Positions 8,925 through 18,400 of a stretch of DNA of 64,000 bases are shown piece after piece. The position numbers and the translations under genes were made by a program. This DNA comes from Parabacteroides sp. (GTDB taxonomy: Bacteria > Bacteroidota > Bacteroidia > Bacteroidales > Tannerellaceae). Numbering within the stretch: the first letter of the stretch is position 1; every line of letters starts with the position of its first letter. A model generated the notes under the pieces. It saw only the letters and a program-made list of their open reading frames with translations, was not told the DNA's origin and searched no databases. The stretch covers positions 141,553-205,552 of the forward strand of contig JAFUOJ010000009.1 in assembly GCA_017481945.1 (NCBI GenBank). The letters are read 5' to 3'.

Positions 8925-10226
8925 TTATAAGGCTGGATTACCTACTTTTCCTGCAAACAAAACTGTTCCTGTACTAAATTCAGAAAGTATAAAACCAAAC
9001 GGACGATTGAAATCGACTTTTAATGTAGGAGTCTCTACAACGCCTGCTCCATTACTCGTCATCTCCATTCCTAAACCGGAAACAGCAGCAGCCACTGTCC
9101 CCTCCTCTTCTACTTCAATCATTGTAATCTGTTTTACCCAAGAGATATATAAATCTAATAAACTCATTCTACTAAAATCGGCTGAAGAACTGAAAGCCTC
9201 TTGAATACCCATTGCTTTTAAAATAGAGACTAATTCAGAATCATTCGTTTTCGTTGCAAAACGAGGTATTGACAAAGTTGTTTTATACCCAACAAGTCCA
9301 CGATTTAACCATTGATTCCATTTCTCAGCAGTCAAACCTTGCCATAATTTATCAATACTCTGGTTGGAATCTGCCGGTAAAAAAGCATACATATTAAAAG
9401 CACCGTTTCCATAAGGCAGCCTGACAATGATAACTTCATCATTGCTTACACATTGCATTATTTCGTTTGCTTTCTGCATCATTGGCACAGATTTCTTTGT
9501 CCCATCAGCCAATATAAATTCTTTATCTTCCGTCTTAGATTTTTCAAACACAGATTGCCATGTTCCTTTAAAATACAAAGCGTCTAATAATATAGCCTCT
9601 GCTCCTTTAATCTCATTTACACTCTCAACAAATTCCGGAATCATCCCATTAGTCTGTTCTTTACTCCAGGCATTTATCTCATCCATTGTTGTCTCATCAA
9701 AAGGTAAATTATCCTTTAACGCAGCAAAGTAATATTTCTGACTCTGTGACACATAATCTGAAAGGAAAAGTTTATCACGCTTTCCCCACAAACTATTGGC
9801 ATTTATAAAGGTAGAGGTATTGTCTATTTCAGGAAGAGCCGTTTGTAACGCCAACATATATTCATTAATATCCTGACTTGAATATCCCTCAAAGCCTAAT
9901 GTCTTTTGTATCTGTTCATACGTATCTTTGTCTGCTCCATTCAATGCCATCCCCATTACTAATGAGATACCTAAAGGGGAATAGCAATAATTCACATTAT
10001 TACCTCTTTCTTTTGCTAATATATTCATCAGTTCAAAAGAGAAACCCTGTACTTGTGTATTAATAGCCTTACCAGCTTCTGTCAACACAATATTTTCACG
10101 TGCTTTCAATTCTACTTCAGGAAGTTCTTCTGTTGGTTCTTCTATTGTAGTTCCCAAATCATCTGAAGAACAGTTGAAAAATATGAATGCCATTCCTAAT
10201 AATACATATCTAAATTTCATATTCAT
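8925..10226 (-). CDS. Serpin, predicted surface lipoprotein
   Basis: A 433-residue serpin-family protease inhibitor. The reactive-loop hinge EEGTVAAAV (residues 374-382) fits the consensus of inhibitory serpins (small residues at P12-P10). Counting 17 residues from the hinge Glu puts the scissile bond near Met-Thr/Ser in GMEMTS. The C-terminal signature is FNRPFGFILSEFSTGTVLFAGKV. The start at 10226 is chosen because GGGAGA precedes it by 7 nt. It gives a lipoprotein signal with Cys19 (FFNCSSDD), and the acidic residues after the Cys resemble the Bacteroidetes surface-export signal. It starts 18 nt after a C10 cysteine protease gene, so protease and serpin are co-transcribed. The serpin may restrain that protease or host proteases, as miropin of Tannerella does. 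Confidence 0.93.
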   Translation of the reverse strand: MNMKFRYVLLGMAFIFFNCSSDDLGTTIEEPTEELPEVELKARENIVLTEAGKAINTQVQGFSFELMNILAKERGNNVNYCYSPLGISLVMGMALNGADKDTYEQIQKTLGFEGYSSQDINEYMLALQTALPEIDNTSTFINANSLWGKRDKLFLSDYVSQSQKYYFAALKDNLPFDETTMDEINAWSKEQTNGMIPEFVESVNEIKGAEAILLDALYFKGTWQSVFEKSKTEDKEFILADGTKKSVPMMQKANEIMQCVSNDEVIIVRLPYGNGAFNMYAFLPADSNQSIDKLWQGLTAEKWNQWLNRGLVGYKTTLSIPRFATKTNDSELVSILKAMGIQEAFSSSADFSRMSLLDLYISWVKQITMIEVEEEGTVAAAVSGLGMEMTSNGAGVVETPTLKVDFNRPFGFILSEFSTGTVLFAGKVGNPAL

Positions 10227-10244
10227 AAAATATTCTCCCATATT

Positions 10245-11549
10245 TTAATTAGCAGATCTTCTAATTTCTGGTATAATCTGAACGCTATTACTAAAATCAT
10301 AATTTGAAGGATTATAAACTCCTGCATTATAATAACCATCATAAGAACCATTCCACCCCCAATTAAAATTCCAACTTGTACTTAAAATTTCTCCGTCATT
10401 TAAATGAGGATTAACAATTGTAGACCAAACTCCTACATAATTATTGTTTGAATCATAAACATCCCAATCACACATATAAGTATACTTAAGTTCTTTACTT
10501 CCCATAAGAACCCATGCATGCCCTCCATTCGCTTCATCTACACCTCGAATATAAAGAGGCCTTCCATTAGAAAGAGACTGCTTAATCAATGTCTCATTAT
10601 AACTATTTACGGAAGCTGATGTATACCCCATATTTTGTAGTGCACTATAAGCATTATAAATATTAGAACCGCTACCACTTGGTTGATAATTCATATCTGT
10701 TTGCCTTCCTATCTCACGCAATAATGCAGCAACAGCTTTTGCATCAGTTGTCAAAGAAGTAAACTTCGTTGATAAATTAGCCCAATTCAGTGATAATGTA
10801 GAAGAATATGCTTCAGAATAAATAGATGTTGGGTATTGGTGAACAGACATAATTTGACCTAAAGCAACAGCAACACAACCTGCTGGACATTGTGTTCCAT
10901 CCACTATTGGACATTCACTATTATAAGGATAACGTTGTCCCCATTGTGCCGTTAATAATGGTCCAACAGTCACTTCTGCATATCCCCAATAATACTGCGG
11001 GTTACAATAATAATATCCCTCTTCATCAATAGAATCTGTGGGATAAGGATGTAAATCTGTTATCACAGACCCATCGTAATCAGCTAAAGCAGCCATAAAC
11101 ATCTGAACTCCAGGAACCTCTACATCCTCTGTTAGATTTCCATTATCAGAATATGCTAATACTCTGTTTACACAATCACTCGCAGAAAGAACAACAAACC
11201 CTGCATTATCTTCATAATTTACAATATAAATATCATCATTATCACTTGTTGATTTCGTTACATTATCAGATTTACCCCATTTGGTTGTGCTATAAAGGAT
11301 CGTCTCTTTTACTTTTTTAGAAACTAATCCTGCTTTTGTTGCAGCAGATGAAGAAAACTCTAAAGGTATAGCCAGAGCGACCTCCTCGATTTCTTCTGCA
11401 TTTAAAACATATCCTACCTTATTTTTAGGATCGAAATCACTCTGGCTTTTTAATCCTTGTTTTTTTGATGTCAATAAAGAATCATCATTATTACATCCAA
11501 TCAATACCAGCCCTAACAAAAAGGGCAATAAAAATCTAAACATTCTCAT
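10245..11549 (-). CDS. C10 family (streptopain-like) cysteine protease, lipoprotein
   Basis: A 434-residue secreted papain-fold protease of peptidase family C10 (SpeB, interpain, Bacteroides Bfp). The start at 11549 gives a lipoprotein signal with Cys19 (LVLIGCNNDD). The reading frame is open for 60 more codons upstream, but that part is a separate remnant. Residues about 40-190 are the inhibitory propeptide (VNYEDNAGFVVLSASD is typical). The mature part has catalytic Cys225 (CPAGCVAVALGQIM), His344 (NGGHAWVLMG) and the Trp/Asn region near 396 (FNWGWNG). All catalytic motifs are intact. It heads an operon with the serpin gene. Confidence 0.94.
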   Translation of the reverse strand: MRMFRFLLPFLLGLVLIGCNNDDSLLTSKKQGLKSQSDFDPKNKVGYVLNAEEIEEVALAIPLEFSSSAATKAGLVSKKVKETILYSTTKWGKSDNVTKSTSDNDDIYIVNYEDNAGFVVLSASDCVNRVLAYSDNGNLTEDVEVPGVQMFMAALADYDGSVITDLHPYPTDSIDEEGYYYCNPQYYWGYAEVTVGPLLTAQWGQRYPYNSECPIVDGTQCPAGCVAVALGQIMSVHQYPTSIYSEAYSSTLSLNWANLSTKFTSLTTDAKAVAALLREIGRQTDMNYQPSGSGSNIYNAYSALQNMGYTSASVNSYNETLIKQSLSNGRPLYIRGVDEANGGHAWVLMGSKELKYTYMCDWDVYDSNNNYVGVWSTIVNPHLNDGEILSTSWNFNWGWNGSYDGYYNAGVYNPSNYDFSNSVQIIPEIRRSAN

Positions 11550-11595
11550 TTGTTTTAAAATTAAAAGATTAATAATTAACATAAACTTTCTGACC

Positions 11596-11735
11596 GTAAT
11601 AATACTGTCATTATAACGAATCTCCACATAATAAACACCCGGCTCTAATTTGACTAAAAGCAGATATTCATCGCCTTGCAGAGGGGAACTCGCATACTCG
11701 GTGACACAAAAAATCGCCCCGTTTTTCATATATCA
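11596..11735 (-). pseudogene. Short gene remnant, copy A (beta-strand-rich fragment)
   Basis: On the minus strand this segment reads in frame as VTEYASSPLQGDEYLLLVKL followed by EPGVYYVEIRYNDS. It looks like the end of a small all-beta domain (similar in pattern to DUF3244 or type IX secretion sorting domains; this is a resemblance only). The same DNA recurs at 14483-14620 with few changes, and the amino acid reading is preserved there. Here an ATG at 11729 is in frame with the C10 protease downstream, by virtue of a run of six T instead of five. I regard it as an inherited fragment in the leader of the protease gene rather than part of the protease. Confidence 0.55.
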
Positions 11736-11908
11736 AATAACGTTCGCAAGATAAGAAATTATTTAATAATACAATAAGATTTCTTTAACCTAAAGACACC
11801 ATTTTCTTATTTTTTAGTATTATTTCTATTTATGCTTTGTAGTTCATTTCTATACTACAACTTTTATCATATAAATAATCGTGTTAGCCACAATAAAAAA
11901 AGAGAACT
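11736..11908. other. Duplication junction region without genes
   Basis: AT-rich spacer. Its left part (ATAAGAAATTATTTAATAA, about 11751-11770) matches the DNA after the second remnant (near 14638). The words around 11854-11877 (ACTACAACTTTTAT...) match 14659-14681. From about 11878 it abruptly resembles the 3' end of nrdD (TCGTGTTAGCCACAAT compared with TCGTGTTACCCACAAT at 8178-8193). The point near 11878 is therefore the joint between the end of one cassette and a second copy of the nrdD/nrdG border. Confidence 0.7.
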
Positions 11909-12147
11909 ATGCTTTCTATCATAGATATCATTGAAGATACAACGGTCGATAATCCAGATTTTCGAATGGTTATTAAATTAAAAAAAAGATATTGGCTGAC
12001 GATGTCTTAGTAGACGGAAAATTCAAACAGGCATTACGAGATGAGAGTCTTCTCTTTCGAGGGAGTAGTAACCAAAGATTAATTGATGTGAAGGCTTCGC
12101 TTAGAGAGAACAAGACCGTTTGTGTAAATTATAATCCATATATATAG
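11909..12147 (+). pseudogene. Broken nrdG copy
   Basis: The first 42 nt equal the start of nrdG exactly. The following part is degraded, ending in an A-rich run. At GACGAT the sequence jumps over what corresponds to 8391-8564 of nrdG, with GAT as microhomology. The last 143 nt match the nrdG 3' end with a single visible difference (AACAAG for AATAAG). The radical SAM cysteines are missing, so it cannot function. Such high identity at the 3' end with a ruined middle shows a recent duplication followed by deletions. Confidence 0.92.
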
Positions 12148-12161
12148 TCATTTTTTCATCT

Positions 12162-12226
12162 GAAACCTCCGCAGCGCTGCCGACAAGCTTTCAGACATTC
12201 CTGAAACCTCGACGGCGCCGCTGGCA
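12162..12226. repeat. Shortened copy of the 41-bp repeat array
   Basis: One full 41-bp unit (12162-12202), nearly identical to unit 1 of the first array (8723), is followed by 24 nt equal to unit 2. It then continues directly into AGGTAGAAATTGATTTTATA, the sequence that ends the first array. The missing units 2-5 are explained by recombination between repeat units. It lies between the broken nrdG and the convergent lipoprotein gene, exactly as the first array lies between nrdG and the serpin gene. Confidence 0.88.
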
Positions 12227-12275
12227 GGTAGAAATTGATTTTATAAGGTGATTCTATCCTGTGAAAGATTACAAA

Positions 12276-13064
12276 CTATTTTACTAACTCTATATACGGA
12301 TAAAGAGATATTTGATTTTTTGCGACTTTATCTTCGTCTGAATCTGTTTCTAATATTTTATAATCATTGATATCCCACTTTAATTCATCATTAATATAAA
12401 TTTGAGCAGGACGAAGAAATTGTTTATAAGTCTGAACATCCCTAACACCAAATAGAAAATCTATATTTTCCTCAAATAACCATTTACAAGTTATTTTATC
12501 TGTACTAACAGTGCCATCTTCTTTTTGCCAAGTTACAAACATAGAAGCTTCTTTATTTCCATCATAATAAAAATTTAATGGCAACGAAAAAACATCTTTC
12601 TTTTCACAAGAAGCTAAGAAAGTTCTCATATATTGAGAATTAGGCAAAAAATCTTCTAATAGAGGATACCTAACCAACCCCATCCCGATTAAATTATATA
12701 AATAATTAGGATTAGGATTGTTTATAGGATTATTTTTAACATAGATAACAGGGACATTTCCACTTGTTATAGAATAATAAGCGAATGAAGGATGATAAGT
12801 ACCAATATAACTATTTGTAAACAGAACATCCTCTGACAATTCTACTTCGTCATATTCATAATCTATTCTGATTTGTTCAAATGGAACCTTTTGCTCATCA
12901 ACTAATAAATCATTCTGATATTTATCTGATACAGATAAATATAAAGATGAGAAATACATATATTCAGAATAAGGAACTGCAGATGTACTTTCGTCCACAT
13001 CTTCACTACAGCTCAGAAAGAATACACTACTTATACATATTACAATATACAAAAATATCTTCAT
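12276..13064 (-). CDS. Unknown lipoprotein downstream of C10 protease
   Basis: A 262-residue protein with a lipoprotein signal (Cys19 in VFFLSCSEDVDES; acidic residues after the Cys suggest surface export). The rest is rich in Tyr, Asp and Phe, with no repeats and no family I recognise. It starts 5 nt after the frameshifted C10 protease gene. It occupies the same slot that the serpin occupies in the neighbouring cassette. By position it may be an inhibitor or partner of the protease, but nothing in its sequence proves this. It is not a serpin: no hinge or FNRPF signature is present. Confidence 0.75.
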   Translation of the reverse strand: MKIFLYIVICISSVFFLSCSEDVDESTSAVPYSEYMYFSSLYLSVSDKYQNDLLVDEQKVPFEQIRIDYEYDEVELSEDVLFTNSYIGTYHPSFAYYSITSGNVPVIYVKNNPINNPNPNYLYNLIGMGLVRYPLLEDFLPNSQYMRTFLASCEKKDVFSLPLNFYYDGNKEASMFVTWQKEDGTVSTDKITCKWLFEENIDFLFGVRDVQTYKQFLRPAQIYINDELKWDINDYKILETDSDEDKVAKNQISLYPYIELVK

Positions 13065-13069
13065 AACTC

Positions 13070-14437
13070 TTATTTTTTTCTGATATTATAAACCATTTTT
13101 CGATTATAATCATATCCTAACCAGGGATTTGCACAATAATAAAAAGTATTATCAATATATCCCCAACCCCAATTCATCAAATAATATGGATTTTGTTCTC
13201 CAGTTTTTCTAACACGCATTATTTCTGCATCCTCAGGCACATATCCCGTAGCTTCATAAAGAGAATCATTACAAAACGCATATATTTCATCATATTCATA
13301 AATATCCTTTTTATATCCATCTATAACCCAAGAATGCCCTTCTCCACTACTAGTTTGTCCTCGAACAATAATAGGTATTCGACTTTTCAAAGAGGATTCT
13401 ATTGTTTCAAAATCTGGAGAACCATATTCACTTGTAATCCCTAAATCATCAAATACAGACGGTATATCTGATGTAAAAGCACTTGAACCCCCAGCTGCAT
13501 AAATTGTATTCAATAACTTACCACCAACATACGCAATCATCATTTCTGATAAAGTATTCCCTGATAAATTCATATCATCAAATACAGAACTCGTAAAATT
13601 CCCAAAAGTTTGTGTATAATTTCCAGCATACCCTACACAAGAACCTGTAGAGGGCATTGTTTGAGGATAACCAATTTTATAATGGAGATAATATAAAACT
13701 TGAGAAGCAGCAACAGAAACACAACCAGCAGGACAACGCGTACTACTTGTTGACGTAGTATACGGTACATAATCATTATTTGATTGAGACCAACTTGTTT
13801 GTAATATATGATTAATACTGTCAACAGAGGTTAATACAGTTTCTGAACCTATTAAAGTCCAAACATAGGAATCAGATTCTGATTCATCTACAGACAATAA
13901 AGCAACTTGGCTAATAGAACTATCAATTCCTACCCATTTTTTTAATGCTTCTGAATATACTTCATAATCTGTCGTCTTCTTTAATTTTTTTAATCCATCT
14001 CTTATATCTTGTAAACCAATATGAAAAACCTTCCATATTACCAATATCTTTCAATGAAAGATGACCTGTTTCTGAATAAGCAAGAATTGCTTCAGTTCGT
14101 TTATCTCCTGAGAATAAACACCAGCCATCTGAATAATTAACTAAATACATAACGGTGTCTGTCCCTGAAACAATCGGCTCGATAGTTTCTTCTGAAATTG
14201 TTCTCGCTTTAGAGTTTGATGGGATAGACATAATGTTTGATTCGCCATATAAGTTTTGAGCTCCTCTATTGAAACATTAAACACATCAGACGATTCAGCC
14301 TTAGTAGTCTTAAAATTAACAACTACTTTGGTTTTCAACTCAGAACCCGTATTTTCTGGCAAAAGGACATCCAATTGATTTTCACAACTGGTAAAAAACA
14401 CACAAACAGTAAGAAATAGAAACAAATACTTTTTCAT
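13070..14437 (-). pseudogene. C10 family cysteine protease, two frameshifts
   Basis: The reading starts at 14437 with a lipoprotein signal (VCVFFTSCENQ). It shifts frame near 14230-14215 within the propeptide and again near 14025-14015, in a run of five T (GGTTTTTCATATTGG on the minus strand). From about 14020 to 13070 the mature catalytic domain is open and complete: CPAGCVSVAASQVL holds the catalytic Cys, GEGHSWVIDGYK the His, and LMNWGWGY the conserved Trp region. It is clearly divergent from the protease at 10245. It could be a young pseudogene, a phase-variable gene, or contain sequencing errors. It is followed 5 nt later by a lipoprotein gene. Confidence 0.85.
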
Positions 14438-14482
14438 GCTACAAAATTTTTAAAGATTAATATTCTATAAAATCCATCAACA

Positions 14483-14620
14483 GTAATATTACTGTCATTA
14501 TAACGAATCTCCACATAATAAACACCCGGCTCTAATTTGACTAAAAGCGGATATTCATCGCCTTGCAGAGGGGAACTTGCATACTCGGTGACACAAAAAT
14601 CGCCTCGTTTTTCATATAAT
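14483..14620 (-). pseudogene. Short gene remnant, copy B
   Basis: Almost the same DNA as 11596-11735. On the minus strand it reads RGDFCVTEYASSPLQGDEYP, then LLVKLEPGVYYVEIRYNDSN, in one frame. A TGA stop lies just before the segment, and the potential ATG near 14613 is out of frame because one T run has five instead of six residues. It lies in the leader of the second C10 protease gene, as copy A does for the first. It serves as the right-hand border shared by both cassettes. Confidence 0.55.
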
Positions 14621-14679
14621 CAAACAACGTGCCTAAGATAAGAAATTATTTAATAAAACTACAACTTTATAATAAAAAT

Positions 14680-14714
14680 ACCCCGGCGAGGTAGTTCTAT
14701 TTACCAGTCGGGGG
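14680..14714. terminator. Hairpin between cassette border and 14744 gene
   Basis: CCCCG (14681-14685) pairs with CGGGG (14709-14713), with a small internal loop and a second stem GGTA/TACC inside. A and T runs flank it on both sides, so it can terminate transcription of the minus-strand gene that ends at 14744. It is GC-rich compared with its surroundings. Confidence 0.55.
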
Positions 14715-14743
14715 ATAAAAATTGATAACCAATAATCTTGCGA

Positions 14744-15199
14744 TTAAAATCTTTCTGCCGGAGCACCTTCAGGTCGTTTAGGACGACTTCTTTCCATATA
14801 GCCTTGAAACTTCTTATACTGTTCTTCAGTAAGAATTGACTTTATAGAAGCGTCACGTTCTTTCATCATAGCGTCCATCTTTTCCTTCATCTCCTCACGA
14901 CTAAGTTGCTGTTCACTGTCTCTGTCAGGACGCATTGCTTCCATTTTTGTTCGAAAAGCTTTCTCATTTTCCTTCCACTTAGTCACTTGTTCATCCGTCA
15001 GAGATAAATCCTCTATTAATTCTCTCGTCAACATTGGCCCCCGAGGTCCACCATGAGGAGGTCTTTGCTCCCGACAAGAACAACAGCAACAACCATGAGA
15101 CGGTCCTTTTCTAAAACCCGGTCCTTCTGACTGTGCATTACTATAAATTGGAAACAGAAGAACCAACCCCACAAAAATGATTATACCCTTTATTTTCAT
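14744..15199 (-). CDS. CpxP/Spy-like periplasmic protein with Cys cluster (DUF4890-like)
   Basis: A 151-residue protein with a cleavable signal (IIIFVGLVLLFPIYSNAQS). Its helical part resembles Spy/CpxP-type LTxxQ proteins: LTREL-IEDLSLTDEQVTKW near residue 60 and LTEEQYKKFQGYMERS near residue 120 are the two LTxxQ-like boxes, and the body is Met, Lys and Glu rich. Unusually, a block HGCCCCSCRE (about residues 36-45) follows the signal, which could bind metal. Such proteins act as periplasmic chaperones or stress sensors; the exact role here is not known. It is transcribed divergently from tamB. Confidence 0.7.
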   Translation of the reverse strand: MKIKGIIIFVGLVLLFPIYSNAQSEGPGFRKGPSHGCCCCSCREQRPPHGGPRGPMLTRELIEDLSLTDEQVTKWKENEKAFRTKMEAMRPDRDSEQQLSREEMKEKMDAMMKERDASIKSILTEEQYKKFQGYMERSRPKRPEGAPAERF

Positions 15200-15373
15200 A
15201 TCTATATCACTTTATTTTTCAGGATAAAAATAAAAACATCCTTTCAAGCCCTCAAATAAATTAAACAGATACAAAAAATCTAATTACCAAATCCACATTT
15301 TTATCCTCGAATAAGAAATTCATTTGAAATAACACGAATTCTATCTGTATTTATTCCCGTTTCACCGATATGA

Positions 15374-15405
15374 TTTCTTTCTTTACGTTTTATTCCCTAC
15401 TTTTG
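15374..15405 (+). promoter_or_regulatory. Probable promoter of tamB-tamL
   Basis: TACTTTTG at 15398-15405 matches the -7 consensus TAnnTTTG exactly. TTTC at 15374-15377, 20 nt upstream, is a near-consensus -33. The start of transcription would be near 15412, about 30 nt before the tamB ATG at 15443. The rest of the 243-nt spacer (15200-15442) is AT-rich; I see nothing else in it. Confidence 0.65.
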
Positions 15406-15442
15406 TTTATAAGATGGGAACAAATTATTCTTTTAAATCGTT

Positions 15443-18400
15443 ATGAATAATAGCGAAAACACACAACAAAGACAGATGAAACGTTGGATAAAATGGGCTG
15501 GGATTGTATGTCTAATACCTTTTGTATTAGTCCTGCTCCTTTCAATTCTTTTATATATTCCTCCTTTTCAAAACTTTGCAGTACGGATAGCGACCCAACA
15601 GGTTAGTAAAGTAACTGATATGGACATTCATATCGGACGTATAAACCTATCTTTTCCTCTAAATTTAAACCTGCAAAATATAGAGGTAGTTACTCCTTCT
15701 GACACTTTACTCTCTTTAGAAAGTTTCCAGGTAAACATACACCTCATGCCTTTACTGCAAAAAGAGATTCTCATTGACGCTATTAATTTACAAGGAGGTA
15801 GAGTTAATTCAGGCGATCTCATTGATGGGATAAAAATAAATGGAACAGTAGGGAACTTCTATGCCAAAGCAGACCGTATTGATTTAGACACAGAAACCAT
15901 AAGATTAAATCAAATCAATCTTTCTGATACAAATATCGCATTAGAACTAAACGATACAACCTCCCAAGAAGATACGACCTCTACTCCTACTAATTGGAAG
16001 TTCATATTAGATCAAATCAATCTGGATCAAGTCTCTTTTGCCATGCAAATAGCAGACAATTCATTATCAACTTCTATTCCAAAAGCTTGTTTAACAGACG
16101 GATTCATTGATTTAGGACAAACGCAATATAGGGTAACACAATTCCAACTTACCCAATCTACACTCGCTTATACAAACAAGAATGAAATTGTATCTTCTGG
16201 TTTTGATCCTTCACATATCGCTTTCCAAAATATTAATATTCAATTAGACTCACTATTATATAAAGGGAAAGAGATACAAGGACAAATCAAGCAGTTCACT
16301 GCAGACGAACGTTCAGGGCTATCGATTACCTCACTCACAGGAGACATATACAGCGACAGTGCAACCATTAGCATACCTGAACTCTTATTGAAAACTCCAT
16401 ATTCTGAAATTCGTTTTTTAGCAACCATCCCTTGGAGTTCTATTGAAGATAATCCGACAAAATCTTTACACTCTTTATTAACTGCCTCTATCGGGAAAGA
16501 AGATGTATTTCTTTTTGCCTCTTCCCTACCTCAAGAATTCAAGCAAATTTATCCCCCCGAGAGGATGAATTTAACGGCAGGTGTGGAAGGAAATTTCTCT
16601 ACATTATACCTGCGTCAGCTAAAGGGAGAACTACCGGGGGCTATTACTGTAAATATGGCAGGAGAGATCAAATCTTTAACAGATAGCATTCGTCGTTCAG
16701 GTGATTTACGATTAAATGCACAGACGAAAGATCTAAGTTTCATCTTAAGTTTGCTTCCTTCTTCTGAACGTCCCCGTTATCATCTTCCGGAGATGCAACT
16801 AAACGGAGATGTAACTTTGCGTAATCAAACTTACGAAGCTCTCCTTTCTTTAACGGAAGGACAAGGGGTCGTTGAACTAAATGCCAATTACAACCCAACA
16901 CATGAATCTTATAAAGTAGATCTCAAAATAGATAGTCTAAAACCGACCCATTTTCTACCTTTAGATTCATTATATCATTTGACAGCTTTCATCCAAGCGG
17001 AAGGGAAAGGGTATGATCCTTTTCATTCCTCAACATGGGCAAAACTAAAGGGGGGTATCCAAGACATTCAGTATGGTACCTATTCAGTTTCAGATATTCA
17101 GTTAAATGGTACTTTTGAGAAAAATCAATTACAATTTGATTTACTCAGCCAGTATCCTTTGGCTCAAATGGATTTATCATTAAATGCTACTTTTAATAAG
17201 AAGATAGTAGACGCAATGTTAACGGCGGAGATACAAAATCTGGATTTTTACGGTATGCATTTAATGGAAGATTCATTAGCAACTGCTTTTACTCTTTCAG
17301 CAAAAGCACAAACAGACCTAAGCAAAAATAATTCCTTAGACCTCACATTAGGTAATTGGAAACTATTCACACAAAAAGGGACTTACCGTCCTAAATCTTT
17401 AACTCTTCATGCCAACAGCAAGCAAGATACACTCTATACTTCATTCCATGCCGGAGATTTAGATATGGTCCTTACAGGCAGTACGGATATTGAAGCCATT
17501 GTTGATAAATTCACTCAGATAAGTGAGAAACTTACCTTTCAATTGGAACATGACTCAATGATTGATATTCCGACCCTCCGTCCATTACTTCCAACTTTAG
17601 ATTTAACAATCAAAGCAGGAAGAGACAATCCTGTTTATAATATCTTACAGCAATATTCAATAGCTTTTGATCAATTCCATATTAAAGCAAACAGTTCTCC
17701 TGAAAAAGGATTCTTTTTAGATGCCGATCTTTTTAATCTGATACAAGATACAACTAAGATTGACTCCATTTGTTTTATTGTCCATCAAGACTCATTGGGT
17801 TTGCTATATACTGCCAAAGCTATTAAAACAAAATTCCGACAGCAACAACCATTCACAGCTAGTCTACAAGGGAAAATACGAAACACATTCACTGATACAG
17901 AAATACAATATACAGATGGAAAAGGGAAGACCGGTCTATTGTTAGGTGCTCGTATAGATAAAGAACAAGAAGGTTTACGATTACACCTCTTCCCGGAAAA
18001 ACCGATTCTGGCTTTTCGTCCATTCAAATTAAATACAGACAATTACGTTTTATATCGTGATATCAAGAATATCGCAGCTAATATTCATTTAACAGGTGAA
18101 AAAAATGCCTCTCTTTGGATCCACTCCGTTCCCGGAGAAGAAAAGACAGAAGAAGTTCATGCTGAGTTAAGCCAAATAGATTTACAGACTATATCTGAAG
18201 GGATACCAGACCTACCTGCTATGCGAGGAATGTTCAGTGCCAATTTACGCTATGCTCCCTCTGACAGCAGTTTTATGATTGCCGCAGACGCAAATATTGA
18301 TAGTCTATTTTATGAAAATGGACGAGTAGGAGAACTTATGCTCAACACAATCTATCTACCTCTTAGTGCAAAAGAACACCAAGTAGATATTCACCTATTT

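Noticed and set aside
11550-11729. N-terminal 60-residue extension of the C10 protease
   Set aside because: The extension precedes a good lipoprotein signal peptide, and in the sister copy the same DNA is out of frame with the protease, so it is not part of the protein.
11909-12147. Functional second nrdG activase
   Set aside because: The region encoding the CxxxCxxC cluster and SAM-binding part is deleted; it is a pseudogene.
13070-14437. Programmed ribosomal frameshifting in the second C10 protease
   Set aside because: There are two shifts, no slippery heptamer at the first one, and the intact protease next door needs no shift; mutation or error is simpler.
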